The notes beneath the pieces were generated by a model. It made no database searches and was not told where the DNA came from. It worked only from the letters and a program-made list of their open reading frames with translations. From an uncultured Collinsella sp. (lineage in GTDB: Bacteria; Actinomycetota; Coriobacteriia; Coriobacteriales; Coriobacteriaceae), in contig URNU01000001.1 of assembly GCA_900549275.1 (NCBI GenBank), forward strand, positions 1-39,186: 39,186 nucleotides of DNA, in the 5' to 3' direction. The position numbers and the translations under genes were made by a program. This document shows positions 6,006 through 14,500 of this stretch, piece by piece (positions within the stretch are counted from its first letter, which is position 1; the number at the start of each line of letters is the position of its first letter).

Positions 6006-8246
6006 CTAGTCAAACAGACTCGGCATGTCGTTTTCTTTCATGAGGGCACCGGCAGAGGGGAGGCTCTGCGCGGTGAACTTCTCGGCCGAGACACCGGCGC
6101 CAAGAATCTCCTCGGTCGTGCCGACGGTGGTGACCGAGCGGCCCTTCTTGGCGGTAAAGGCCTGGACGCCCTGCGTATTGGTGGTCGTCTTGGTCTTGAG
6201 CAGCGACGTGTTGAAGTTCATCAGGCGGTAGTCGCTCGAGACCAGCGCGATGTCACGATCTGTGTTGAGCACCTGGGCATACAGTAGCTTGCTGCCGCCG
6301 TAGATGGCGTTCTTAAGGCGCTTGCGGTTGGTCTTGGTAACATATCCGGCAAGTGCGACACGCACCGCGCGGCCGTTTTCAAAGACAAACAGCACGTCGG
6401 CCTTGTAGTCCTCGGGGTCGATGACCCAGATGACGCTCTCGTCGGGTTCCATCTCGAGATCGGTCGGCAGGTACGAGCCCAGCTGGGCCGACTTGGTGTC
6501 CTCAAACGCTGCGACCTTGCACTTGTACACCTGGCTCTTGTTGGTAAAGACCAGCAGCTCGTGGGTGTTGGAGGACGGGAACTCGATAAAGGGTTTGTCG
6601 CCGTCTTTGTACTTGAGCGTAGTGGCCTTCTTGAGCACGCGGTCCGTCATCTTCTTAAGGTAGCCATCGCGCGAGAGCATGATGGTGACCGGGTACTCCT
6701 CGACCTCGGGCTCCAAGCTTACCTCGATAACCTCGTGGGGCTCGATCCTGCCCGTGCGGCGCGGCATCACGTACTTCTTGTTGACCGCGGCCAGCTCGTC
6801 GCTGATGACCTTCTTGATGTTCTCCTCGCTGGAGAGGATCTCCTCAAGCTCGGCAATCTCGCCCTCAAGCTTGGCAATGTCCTTGGTGCGGTTGAGGATG
6901 TACTCCTCGTTGATGTTGCGGAGCTTAAGCTCGGCAACAAACTCGGCCTGGGTCTCGTCGATGTCGAAACCCTTCATAAGGTTGGGTACGACCTCGGCTT
7001 CGAGTTTGGTGCCGCGGATGATGGCGATGGCCTTGTCGATGTCGAGCAAAATCGCCTCGAGGCCGTGCAGCAGGTGCAGGCGCTCGGACTTTTTGCCCAG
7101 GTCAAAGTTAATGCGGCGACGCGTGGACTCAATACGCCACTTGACCCACTCGTGCAGAATCTGGCGCACGCCCATAACGCGGGGATAGCCGTCGACCAGC
7201 ACGTTGAAGTTGCACGAGAACGAATCCTGCAGCGTGGTCGAGCGATAGAGCTTGGCCATGAGCTTGTCGGGGTCGACGCCGCGCTTAAGGTCGATGGCGA
7301 TGCGCAAGCCCGAGAGGTCGGTTTCGTCGCGGATGTCAGCGATCTCCTTGACCTTGCCCTCTTTGGAGAGCTTGACGATGCGCTCGATGATGACATCGGT
7401 CTTGGTGGTGTAGGGAATCTCGTACACCTCGATGATGCGCTCTTCAGGAATCCAACGCCAGCGGGAGCGAATCTGGAAGCTGCCAAGGCCGGTCTCGATG
7501 ATCTTTTCCATCTCCTCGCGGCGGTAGATAATTTCGCCACCGGTCGAGAAGTCGGGCATGGGCATATATTCGAGCAGGTCGCAGTCGGGATCCTTGAGGT
7601 AGTGCATGGTGGCGGTGCAGACCTCGTTGAGGTTGAAACCGCAGATGTCGGACGCCATGGCGACGCCGATGCCCTTGTTGGCCGAGACAAGGATGTTGGG
7701 GAACGTGGTGGGCAGCAGGCGCGGCTCCTTCATAGCGCCGTCGTAGCTGTCAACGAAGTCGACCGGGTCCTTGTCGATGTCCTTGAAGATCTCGGCGCTG
7801 ATGGGGGAGAGCTTGGCTTCGGTGTAACGCGAAGCGGCGTAGCTCAAGTCGCCCGAATAATACTTGCCAAAGTTGCCCTTCGACTCAACGAACGGTGCGA
7901 GCAACGCCTCGTTGCCGGTTGCCAGACGCACCATCGTCTCGTAGATCGCGGCATCGCCGTGCGGGTTGAGCTTCATGGTCTGACCCACGATGTTGGCGCT
8001 CTTCTGGCGCTCGCCCTTGAGCAGACCCATCTTGTACATGGTGTAGAGCAGCTTGCGATGCGAGGGCTTAAAGCCGTCGATCTCGGGGAATGCACGCGAG
8101 ACGTTGACGCTCATAGCGTAGGGCATGTAGTTGACCTCGAGCGTCTGCGTGATCGGCTGATCGGTGACCTCGGAGTGCAGGCCGATGACGTTCTCGGCGT
8201 TGACCTGCTTTTTCTTTGGCTGGTTTTTCGTCTTCTTCTTTGCCAC
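6006..8246 (-). CDS. parC: Type IIA DNA topoisomerase subunit A (ParC-like)
   Basis: This 746-residue subunit cuts and religates DNA in the ATP-dependent topoisomerase formed with the upstream ParE-like partner. The catalytic Tyr141 lies in AASRYTEAKL, matching RYTE of GyrA/ParC. The quinolone-determining region reads NPHGDAAIYETMVRLA (94-109): Ala99 replaces the Ser that anchors quinolones in most enzymes, while Glu103 keeps the acidic position. The C-terminal region (about 500-746) carries degenerate beta-propeller repeats but no GyrA box (QRRGGKG-like), which argues for a decatenase of topoisomerase IV type and not gyrase. Translation starts at GTG with AGAGGA upstream. It follows parE by 45 bases in the same direction, as in a parE-parC operon. 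Assignment to ParC over GyrA rests on the missing box. Confidence 0.88.
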   Translation of the reverse strand: MAKKKTKNQPKKKQVNAENVIGLHSEVTDQPITQTLEVNYMPYAMSVNVSRAFPEIDGFKPSHRKLLYTMYKMGLLKGERQKSANIVGQTMKLNPHGDAAIYETMVRLATGNEALLAPFVESKGNFGKYYSGDLSYAASRYTEAKLSPISAEIFKDIDKDPVDFVDSYDGAMKEPRLLPTTFPNILVSANKGIGVAMASDICGFNLNEVCTATMHYLKDPDCDLLEYMPMPDFSTGGEIIYRREEMEKIIETGLGSFQIRSRWRWIPEERIIEVYEIPYTTKTDVIIERIVKLSKEGKVKEIADIRDETDLSGLRIAIDLKRGVDPDKLMAKLYRSTTLQDSFSCNFNVLVDGYPRVMGVRQILHEWVKWRIESTRRRINFDLGKKSERLHLLHGLEAILLDIDKAIAIIRGTKLEAEVVPNLMKGFDIDETQAEFVAELKLRNINEEYILNRTKDIAKLEGEIAELEEILSSEENIKKVISDELAAVNKKYVMPRRTGRIEPHEVIEVSLEPEVEEYPVTIMLSRDGYLKKMTDRVLKKATTLKYKDGDKPFIEFPSSNTHELLVFTNKSQVYKCKVAAFEDTKSAQLGSYLPTDLEMEPDESVIWVIDPEDYKADVLFVFENGRAVRVALAGYVTKTNRKRLKNAIYGGSKLLYAQVLNTDRDIALVSSDYRLMNFNTSLLKTKTTTNTQGVQAFTAKKGRSVTTVGTTEEILGAGVSAEKFTAQSLPSAGALMKENDMPSLFD

Positions 8247-8291
8247 GATATCCTCTTGAACTTCTTATGGGCCGTCGTTATCGATTTGCTG

Positions 8292-10289
8292 CTATTGCAG
8301 GTCCAGCTGGTCCAGGTATTCCTTGCCGTGCTCCGAGATATGGCGCTTGCGGCCCGCCTCGTCGTTGCCCAGCAACAGGTTGAACATGGTCTCCATCTTG
8401 GTGACGTCCTCGGGCTCCACTTTGATCAGGCGACGCGTCTCGGGGTTCATGGTGGTGAGCCACATCATGTCCGGATCGTTCTCACCAAGACCCTTGGAGC
8501 GGTTGATGGAACACTTCTGGTCGCCGATTTCCTTGAGGATGCCGTTTTTCTCGAGCTCGGTGTAGGCAAAGTAGGTCTTTTCTTTGCAGTTGATCTCGTA
8601 GAGCGGCGACTCGGCGATATACACGTAGCCCTCGTCGATAAGCGTGGGCACCAGGCGATAGAGCATGGTGAGCACGAGCGTGCGGATGTGATAACCGTCG
8701 ACGTCGGCGTCTGTACAGATGATGACCTTGTTCCAGTTGAGGTTGTCCAGGTCAAAGGCGCCCAGGTTCTTGATGCGCTTGTCCTTGATCTCCACGCCGC
8801 AGCCCAGCACGCGCATGAGGTCCATGATGATGTCGGACTTAAAGATGCGCGGATAGTCCTCCTTCAGGCAGTTGAGGATCTTGCCGCGGACGGGCATAAC
8901 GCCCTGGAACTCGGCATCGCGCGAGGTGCGAATGGCGCCTGCTGCCGAGTCGCCCTCTACGATGTAGATCTCGCGACGGCTCTTGTCCTTGGAGCGGCAG
9001 TCGATGAACTTCTGCACGCGGTTGGCCATGTCGGTCTTCTGCTGCAGGTTGGTCTTGATGCTCTGGCGCGTCTTCTCGGCGTTCTCGCGCGAGCGCTTGT
9101 TGATGAGCACCTGCTCCATGATCTTGTTGGCGGCGTCTTTGTTCTCGATCAGGTAGGTCGAGAGGCGCTCCTTAAAGAAGGCCGTCATAGCCTGCTGGAT
9201 AAAGCGGTTATTAATAGCCTTCTTGGTTTGGTTCTCGTAGGACGTTTGGGTGGAGAAGCAGTTGGTTACCAGCACCAGGCAGTCTTGGACGTCTTGCCAC
9301 TTAATGCCGCTCTCGTTTTTGTTGTACTTGCCCTGCTGCTTAACGTAGGCATCGATGGCGCTGGTCAGAGCGCTACGAGCTGCCTTCTCGGGCGAGCCGC
9401 CGTTCTCGAGCCACGACGAGTTGTGGTAGTACTCCTGCATCATGAAGGTGCGCGAGAAGCACATGCACGCGGTGATCTTTACGTTGTAGTCGGGCAGGTC
9501 CTCGCGGTCGCGACCGCGACGGTCGGCCTCGATAAAGAAAGGCTCGGTAAGGTAATCGGTACCGACCTTCTCGAGCACGTAGTCCTCGATGCCCTTGGGA
9601 TAGCAGAAGTCCTCTTCGGTAAATTCGCCATCGTCGCCCTCAATACGCAGGCGGAAGGTCACGTTGGCGTTGACCACGGCCTGGCGGCGCATGGTCTCGC
9701 GATACCACTCGTGGGGAATGCTGATCGAGGTAAAGACCTCAAGATCGGGACGCCACTTGATGGTGGTGCCGGTGCGTTCCTCGTCGCTGGGCTCAATCTC
9801 GAGTGCCTTCTTTTTGGCGCCGACGACCTTGCCCTTCTTAAAGTGCAGGGAGTACTTGTTGCCGTCGCGCCAAACCGTGACATCCATGTATTCGGAGGCG
9901 TACTGGGTTGCGCATGAGCCCAGGCCGTTGGTGCCGAGCGAGAAGTCGTAGTCGCCGCCCTGGTTATTGTTGTATTTGCCGCCGGCGTAGAGCTCGCAAA
10001 AGACGAGTTCCCAGTTAAAGCGCTTCTCGGAGGGGTTCCAGTCGAGCGGGCAGCCGCGGCCGTTGTCCTCTACCTGAATGGAACCATCGCGAAAGGCGGT
10101 AAGGGTGATGAGCTTGCCGTAGCCCTGGCGCGCCTCGTCAACGGCGTTGGACAGGATCTCGAAGGCGGCATGCGCGCAGCCGTCGAGTCCGTCCGAGCCA
10201 AAGATGACGGCGGGGCGCAGGCGTACGCGCTCCTCGTCCTTGAGCTGGCGGATACTGTCGTTACCATAGTTTGCGGTGTTTTTTGCCAT
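8292..10289 (-). CDS. parE: Type IIA DNA topoisomerase subunit B (ParE-like ATPase)
   Basis: This 665-residue subunit supplies the ATPase that drives strand passage. The GHKL ATP site is visible: FEILSNAVDEA with the conserved Glu and Asn (about residue 43-53), DNGRGCPLD (about 75-83) and the lid GTNGLGSCATQY. The TOPRIM domain carries EGDSAAGA (usually EGDSAGG), RGKILN and DADVDGYHIRT, and the C-terminal part has KGLGENDPDMMWLTTMNPETRR. The N-terminal RPAVIFGSDG replaces the near-universal RPGMYIG, and EGDSAAG differs by one residue, so this is a divergent lineage also seen in other anaerobes. ATG is preceded by GAGAGAG. It is co-directional with parC 45 bases downstream. A promoter and a LexA-type box lie upstream. 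Confidence 0.9.
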   Translation of the reverse strand: MAKNTANYGNDSIRQLKDEERVRLRPAVIFGSDGLDGCAHAAFEILSNAVDEARQGYGKLITLTAFRDGSIQVEDNGRGCPLDWNPSEKRFNWELVFCELYAGGKYNNNQGGDYDFSLGTNGLGSCATQYASEYMDVTVWRDGNKYSLHFKKGKVVGAKKKALEIEPSDEERTGTTIKWRPDLEVFTSISIPHEWYRETMRRQAVVNANVTFRLRIEGDDGEFTEEDFCYPKGIEDYVLEKVGTDYLTEPFFIEADRRGRDREDLPDYNVKITACMCFSRTFMMQEYYHNSSWLENGGSPEKAARSALTSAIDAYVKQQGKYNKNESGIKWQDVQDCLVLVTNCFSTQTSYENQTKKAINNRFIQQAMTAFFKERLSTYLIENKDAANKIMEQVLINKRSRENAEKTRQSIKTNLQQKTDMANRVQKFIDCRSKDKSRREIYIVEGDSAAGAIRTSRDAEFQGVMPVRGKILNCLKEDYPRIFKSDIIMDLMRVLGCGVEIKDKRIKNLGAFDLDNLNWNKVIICTDADVDGYHIRTLVLTMLYRLVPTLIDEGYVYIAESPLYEINCKEKTYFAYTELEKNGILKEIGDQKCSINRSKGLGENDPDMMWLTTMNPETRRLIKVEPEDVTKMETMFNLLLGNDEAGRKRHISEHGKEYLDQLDLQ

Positions 10290-10343
10290 ACTCGCTCTCT
10301 CGGTGCTCCTTTGCTGCGTTTAAGTCATATAGATAGTCAAGGT

Positions 10344-10372
10344 AGCATAGCCCAGCCCACAGACGATTCCAA
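10344..10372 (-). promoter_or_regulatory. Promoter of the parE-parC operon
   Basis: On the minus strand TTGGAA (10372-10367) and TATGCT (10349-10344) are separated by exactly 17 bases, about 55 bases before the parE start. The same pair of hexamers with the same spacing occurs before the TipAS regulator gene at 27.75 kb, which supports it as a housekeeping promoter form in this genome. Confidence 0.6.
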
Positions 10373-10387
10373 CCAACACGAAATCCA

Positions 10388-10403
10388 TCGAACAATCGTT
10401 CGA
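10388..10403. promoter_or_regulatory. Perfect LexA-type SOS box
   Basis: TCGAAC-aatc-GTTCGA is a full match to the TCGAAC-N4-GTTCGA SOS box known from mycobacteria and other Actinobacteria. It lies 15 bases upstream of the parE -35 hexamer. LexA usually blocks by overlapping the promoter, so this placement is unusual; it may cover a second upstream promoter or belong to control of both divergent operons. No lexA gene is in the window. Confidence 0.5.
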
Positions 10404-10520
10404 GCTTAGGTTGAAAAGAGCTCACTCGCACAAAACCGAGTCGGTTCTGCTCGATTAAGTTTGAATAGCGAACCGAAGTTGTAATGTCCGCATGGCGATG
10501 ACGAACATGGTTTCCATAAT

Positions 10521-10587
10521 GACAGATATAGTTGACATCTTTTGATGGTTGCAATATATTTCTGTCATGTTGCAACGGATATCTGTC
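10521..10587 (+). promoter_or_regulatory. Promoter and nested operators of the XRE/membrane-protein operon
   Basis: TTGACA (10532-10537) and TATATT (10555-10560) are 17 bases apart, close to consensus. Two sets of repeats surround it: GACAGATAT (10521-10529) and its complement ATATCTGTC (10579-10587), and two copies of the palindrome TTGCAA (10549-10554 and 10570-10575) exactly 21 bases apart, two helical turns, flanking the -10 box. This is the expected picture of autorepression by a small dimeric XRE protein. Confidence 0.7.
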
Positions 10588-10608
10588 CATTACTACGAAA
10601 GGAACTCC

Positions 10609-10839
10609 ATGCCGGGCAAAAAGAACCTCCGCATGAAGGCGGCGCGCGCGGCGGCTGGCCTTTCGCAAGCCGACTTGGCCCAGGCCGTGGGCGTTACGCG
10701 CCAGACTATCGGCCTAATCGAGGCGGGCGGCTATAACCCCACGCTTAATTTATGTGTGGCGATCTGCAAAGCGCTACGCGTTACGTTGAACGATTTGTTT
10801 TGGGAAGACGGGATCGACGTCGACCCTAACGCTCTTTAG
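10609..10839 (+). CDS. Small XRE-family transcriptional regulator
   Basis: This 76-residue protein is almost entirely a helix-turn-helix of the XRE/Cro type: NLRMKAARAAAGLSQADLAQ followed by VGVTRQTIGLIEAGGYNPTL, with the recognition helix at about residues 28-37. It is the YozG-like short form (KAARAAAGLSQ, ...ALRVTLNDLFW at the end) found beside membrane-protein genes. Start ATG 10609 is chosen because AAAGGA lies 5-6 bases upstream; an in-frame ATG 60 bases earlier overlaps the promoter and is unlikely. The next gene follows after 9 bases. The nested palindromes upstream suggest that it represses its own operon. The signal is unknown. Confidence 0.92.
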   Translation: MPGKKNLRMKAARAAAGLSQADLAQAVGVTRQTIGLIEAGGYNPTLNLCVAICKALRVTLNDLFWEDGIDVDPNAL

Positions 10840-10848
10840 GAGTCCACT

Positions 10849-11433
10849 ATGAAATTTGAAGATCTGAAACTCGTGCAAAAGTGGCGTGAATATGCCGGCC
10901 CAAAGGATGAGCGCCTGGAGGCTGAGAGCGCGAAGATCTACAAGATTGGTTTCGTGCTGCTTTCGTTTGGCATGTTGATGATCTTTTTCTACCAGTTTAT
11001 AGCTCGACAGGTTGCGTGGGTTCACAGCGACGCCAGTGAAATGCCGCATGGCTTTGCAACGCCGTTCGAGGCAGCCATGTATTTGTGGCTCGTTCTCGTG
11101 ATGTTGATTTGCGCAGGACTGCAAACGCGGAAGGGCTATGTCGATACTAATCGTTTTGGGCAAACCGAGCATCTTCCTGTTGGATATTTCCTGCTTGTCA
11201 GCGGTCTTAGCGGCGCCGCGTTCGCGCTTGTTATTGCCGCAATGCGCTGTATCGCTGAGGCGCAGATCGTACCGCTCGAAAGCGTCTTTTGGTTGGCGAA
11301 CCTGGCCACGGGCGTGTTCTGCGGTGCGACGATTTTCGCGGCCACGTTTGCTGCCCTGTGCGCAACGTTTTTCACGGCGAAAAGACGCCGTGCCAAGCTC
11401 GAGGCAGAACTCGACTCCTCTGACGACATCTAA
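10849..11433 (+). CDS. Four-helix membrane protein paired with the XRE regulator
   Basis: This 194-residue protein has a short charged cytoplasmic N-terminus and four predicted membrane segments (about 33-52, 77-94, 116-137 and 152-177), ending in a basic then acidic tail (AKRRRAKLEAELDSSDDI). There are no catalytic motifs. The arrangement of a short XRE regulator followed by such a four-helix protein is common in Firmicutes and Actinobacteria and the membrane protein usually belongs to one of several uncharacterised DUF families (DUF6773-like is my best guess). It may sense an envelope signal and influence the regulator, which is speculation. The ribosome site AGGAG precedes ATG and a terminator follows. 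Confidence 0.8.
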   Translation: MKFEDLKLVQKWREYAGPKDERLEAESAKIYKIGFVLLSFGMLMIFFYQFIARQVAWVHSDASEMPHGFATPFEAAMYLWLVLVMLICAGLQTRKGYVDTNRFGQTEHLPVGYFLLVSGLSGAAFALVIAAMRCIAEAQIVPLESVFWLANLATGVFCGATIFAATFAALCATFFTAKRRRAKLEAELDSSDDI

Positions 11434-11439
11434 TGTGTA

Positions 11440-11473
11440 ATGGGCTGGCTCTGGGTATCCAGAACCAGCCCAT
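11440..11473. terminator. Bidirectional hairpin terminator
   Basis: A 15-bp stem with one mismatch (11440-11454 with 11459-11473, starting ATGGGCTGG and ending CCAGCCCAT) with a 4-base loop lies directly after the membrane-protein stop and before the convergent surface-protein gene. Confidence 0.75.
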
Positions 11474-11522
11474 TTGATGTTCGATGAGCCGAGTCGGCGT
11501 CTCTCACAAAAGTAACTAGGAG

Positions 11523-14500
11523 CTAGCGAGGCCTATCCGAATTGACCTCATTGGCGGTGTCGGCTTCGAGCGCCGTGCGGCGGGCGCTGTAGGCGATAAG
11601 GCCGGCGCCTGCCGCGGCGAGTGCTGCAGCGGCTGCCGTAAGGGGAGCGTTGACATCGCCCGTGCCCGCAAGCGCGCCCGCTTTTCCGGAGCGCTTGTTA
11701 TTGCCGTGGTCCTTGCCACTGCCGGAGCTGCTTCCGCCGGAGCCGCCGCCCTTGTCAGTACCGCCGCCACTCGAGCCACCATCGCCGTCTGCTGTCATCG
11801 GGGCGTCGTGAAGTCCTATCGTATCCGCGCTGCCGCATACGCCGACCTGAACTTCCGAGCGCTCGCATGCTGCGTCGGGCACATGAAGTTCGTGCAGCAC
11901 GGCACCCAGCGCCGAGTTTGCGCCCGGTCGAATTTCCTCGAGCGTTACAGGATCGAGCGCCACCAGATTACGCGCCTTCGCATACAGCGTTACGCGTTTG
12001 CCCACTTCGTCGCTCCAACTCTCGGGAATGGCGAAGCTCATGCGGAACTGTGCCGTGCAACCCGGTGCCAGCACGGCGTTGCCGTTGTCGGCTACCAGCG
12101 GGTGCGTTGCAAAACGTGCGCCCAGCGTCTCGAGCGCGTACTTCACGTGTGCCATGTCGTTGGCCGAAGCGTCCTTGGCAAGCTCTGGATCGTAGATCGA
12201 AGCCATGCGTGCGTTCACTCCGAATCCGATGGATGCGCTGGAGAACGGCTGGCTGGAACCCTCTCGGTACAGATCGATCGTGCCGGCGGTCAGCAAGGTG
12301 TTGCCGTCGTTTCGCACCGTGACCATGAAGGATTCGCCTGCCGCTCCGGGCACCACCGCGCCCGAGGTAGCAACGGCGCCCGTCGGAGTAGCACACGCCA
12401 CCAGGGGCACTTCGATGCCGCGCAGCTCTGCCTCGCTCTTCTCCGCGCTCACAATGTGCGTGGCGAGCGCGGAGAGCATACCTCCCGATGTCAAAAATGT
12501 CGTTATCTGATCGATGGGATGGTCCAGCTCGCACATCACGAACGGCTCCGTGAACAGATCGCCTGCCAAGGCGCTGGCGAAGATGCGGAAGTGCTTGCCC
12601 ATCACTGCTATCGGGTTGCCTTCTTCGTCGTAGGTTTGCCCCACCTTGCCATCGGTGTTCTCTACGTACATCACGCACCGGCCGTTGTTGCTTGCGCTAA
12701 ACGATGCCGGGCCACAGCCTGCGGCACCCACGGGCTGCGTTGCAAATGCCGATGCGCCTCGCGTCCAAGTAATATGCTGCAGTTGCTCGTTGACGGTTGC
12801 CAAAAAGCCCGAATGTTGTGGCCACGGCACCGCGTGGGGTACTGTGGCATCTGGTAGCATAACGCCCCAACCCGCGATGGACTGGCCGATCACGGCATAC
12901 GATGCGCAGCCACAACCGTTTGCAGTTTCGTATGCAACGGGCACCACCATTTTGCCGTTGATATTCTCGGGTACGCCCAGCTCGATGCTCGATGGCGCTT
13001 GCGGAAAGCGGAGGACCTGACGGAACGTGAGGCTGTCGCCCAAATCATCCGACCACAGGGTGAAGCACTCCAGCGCAACCTCAGCCTCGCTGCCGATCGC
13101 CTTTTCCGCGGTGGTTCCGCGGCGGTGGAGGTAAGCGCCCGACAGGCGCCCGTCGACCAGCGTCTTGCCCACCGTGATGCGTGGACACTGCAGACAATGG
13201 TGGCCATCCTCCTGAAGGCGGCCGCGCGAGATGCTGCGCCACGACGTGTGCGACATCACGCGAACTCCGTCGTTGCTTATGCGCAGGCGCACAACGGACA
13301 GTATGCCGGCTGTGCTTGCCGTATCGAAAAGGGTGTTGTCGCCGTCGGGGCGCTCGCCCGAGACCAGCAGCACGTAAGCGTCCTGGTTTTCTCTTCCGTC
13401 CGTATATTCCACTACGTCGAAGTCGTAATCGAATATGCCGTCGCGCTCCACGTCGCCCTCGCCAAAGCCAAGGGGGAAGTCCACGGGCGCGGGGGCAGAC
13501 CACGTGCCGTTTGCCTTTGTGTGCACCACCAGGCGCGAGCGGCCATTGTCGCCGTAGCGCACCGAGGCGATACGGAACAGGCATTCTACGCCGGCGATCA
13601 TTGCCAGCTTCATGTGAGCTTCGCTGAGCACGCCGGAAAACAGCACGTTGCCGCTCGAGGGCTTGATGCCGCCACGCTCGTCCTCCGATACATCAGCAGA
13701 ATTGGCGTTGGGGTCCGCAACAGCGTTCGTCGCCTGCCCGATATGGGTGTACGCATACATCGGCGCGGCGTTTTCGTCGTCCTCTATCAGTGCATGGACG
13801 AAATGCTCGATTTGTCCCGTGTCGTCGCTTTCTGCATCCGCCTCGAGCTCAATGCGCGTGACCGCTTGATCCCAATCGCGCACGACAGGCGCGACGTTTA
13901 TCGCGGTGGCTGCAACCTCGGCGCGTGCGAGTAGCTCGGCGTTGGTGACGATGGTGGCCGATGCGATAAATTGCGGCACGCCGCCCGCCTCGATGTTGCC
14001 GGGCGTGCCGAAGCAGGCATCCAGCGTGTAAGGCGTATCCCCACCCAATGCGAGCTCAGAGCGTTGGAGCACATACTGGTTGCCATTGTTCACCGACATA
14101 TTCCACGAATCGAGGAGTGTGGGCCACGACCCCGACCAAGCCTTGGTGGTCCACTTGAACATTACAAACTGGAGTATCACATCGACATCGACGTCTGCAC
14201 CTACGCGCAGCCGCGGAAGCTGGTGTCCATCTGCCTTCTCGTACCCAATGAACAGCGTGAGGGATGCGGCGCCGCGCACGGCAGACGAAGCGACGCCTGC
14301 AACGCCGGCGCCAAAGGTGACGGCAAGCCCGATCTGGATGGTGAACGAGCCCGAGGTGTTTGAATAGTCGAGCGAAATGTTTTTAAAAAACGCCGCGCCG
14401 CTGCCGTGTGTGTGGGCGCCCACGGCGAGCGCCAGTTTTGCCAGCACCCAGGGGTTGACGTTTAGGAAAAACGGCACCGGCCCCAAGGTGAACTGTTCGG

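Larger units (their letters stand above)
10290..10608. other. 319-base divergent regulatory region between parE and the XRE gene
   Basis: The gap holds the parE promoter, the LexA-type box, an extra perfect palindrome AACCGA-g-TCGGTT (10434-10446), and the XRE promoter/operator cluster (10521-10587). No protein gene is seen in it. Confidence 0.6.

Noticed and set aside
6561..9917. 1118-codon frame antisense to both topoisomerase genes
   Set aside because: It mirrors codon bias of parC and parE, crosses the junction of two clear genes, and is Leu/Val/Asp rich with no domain.
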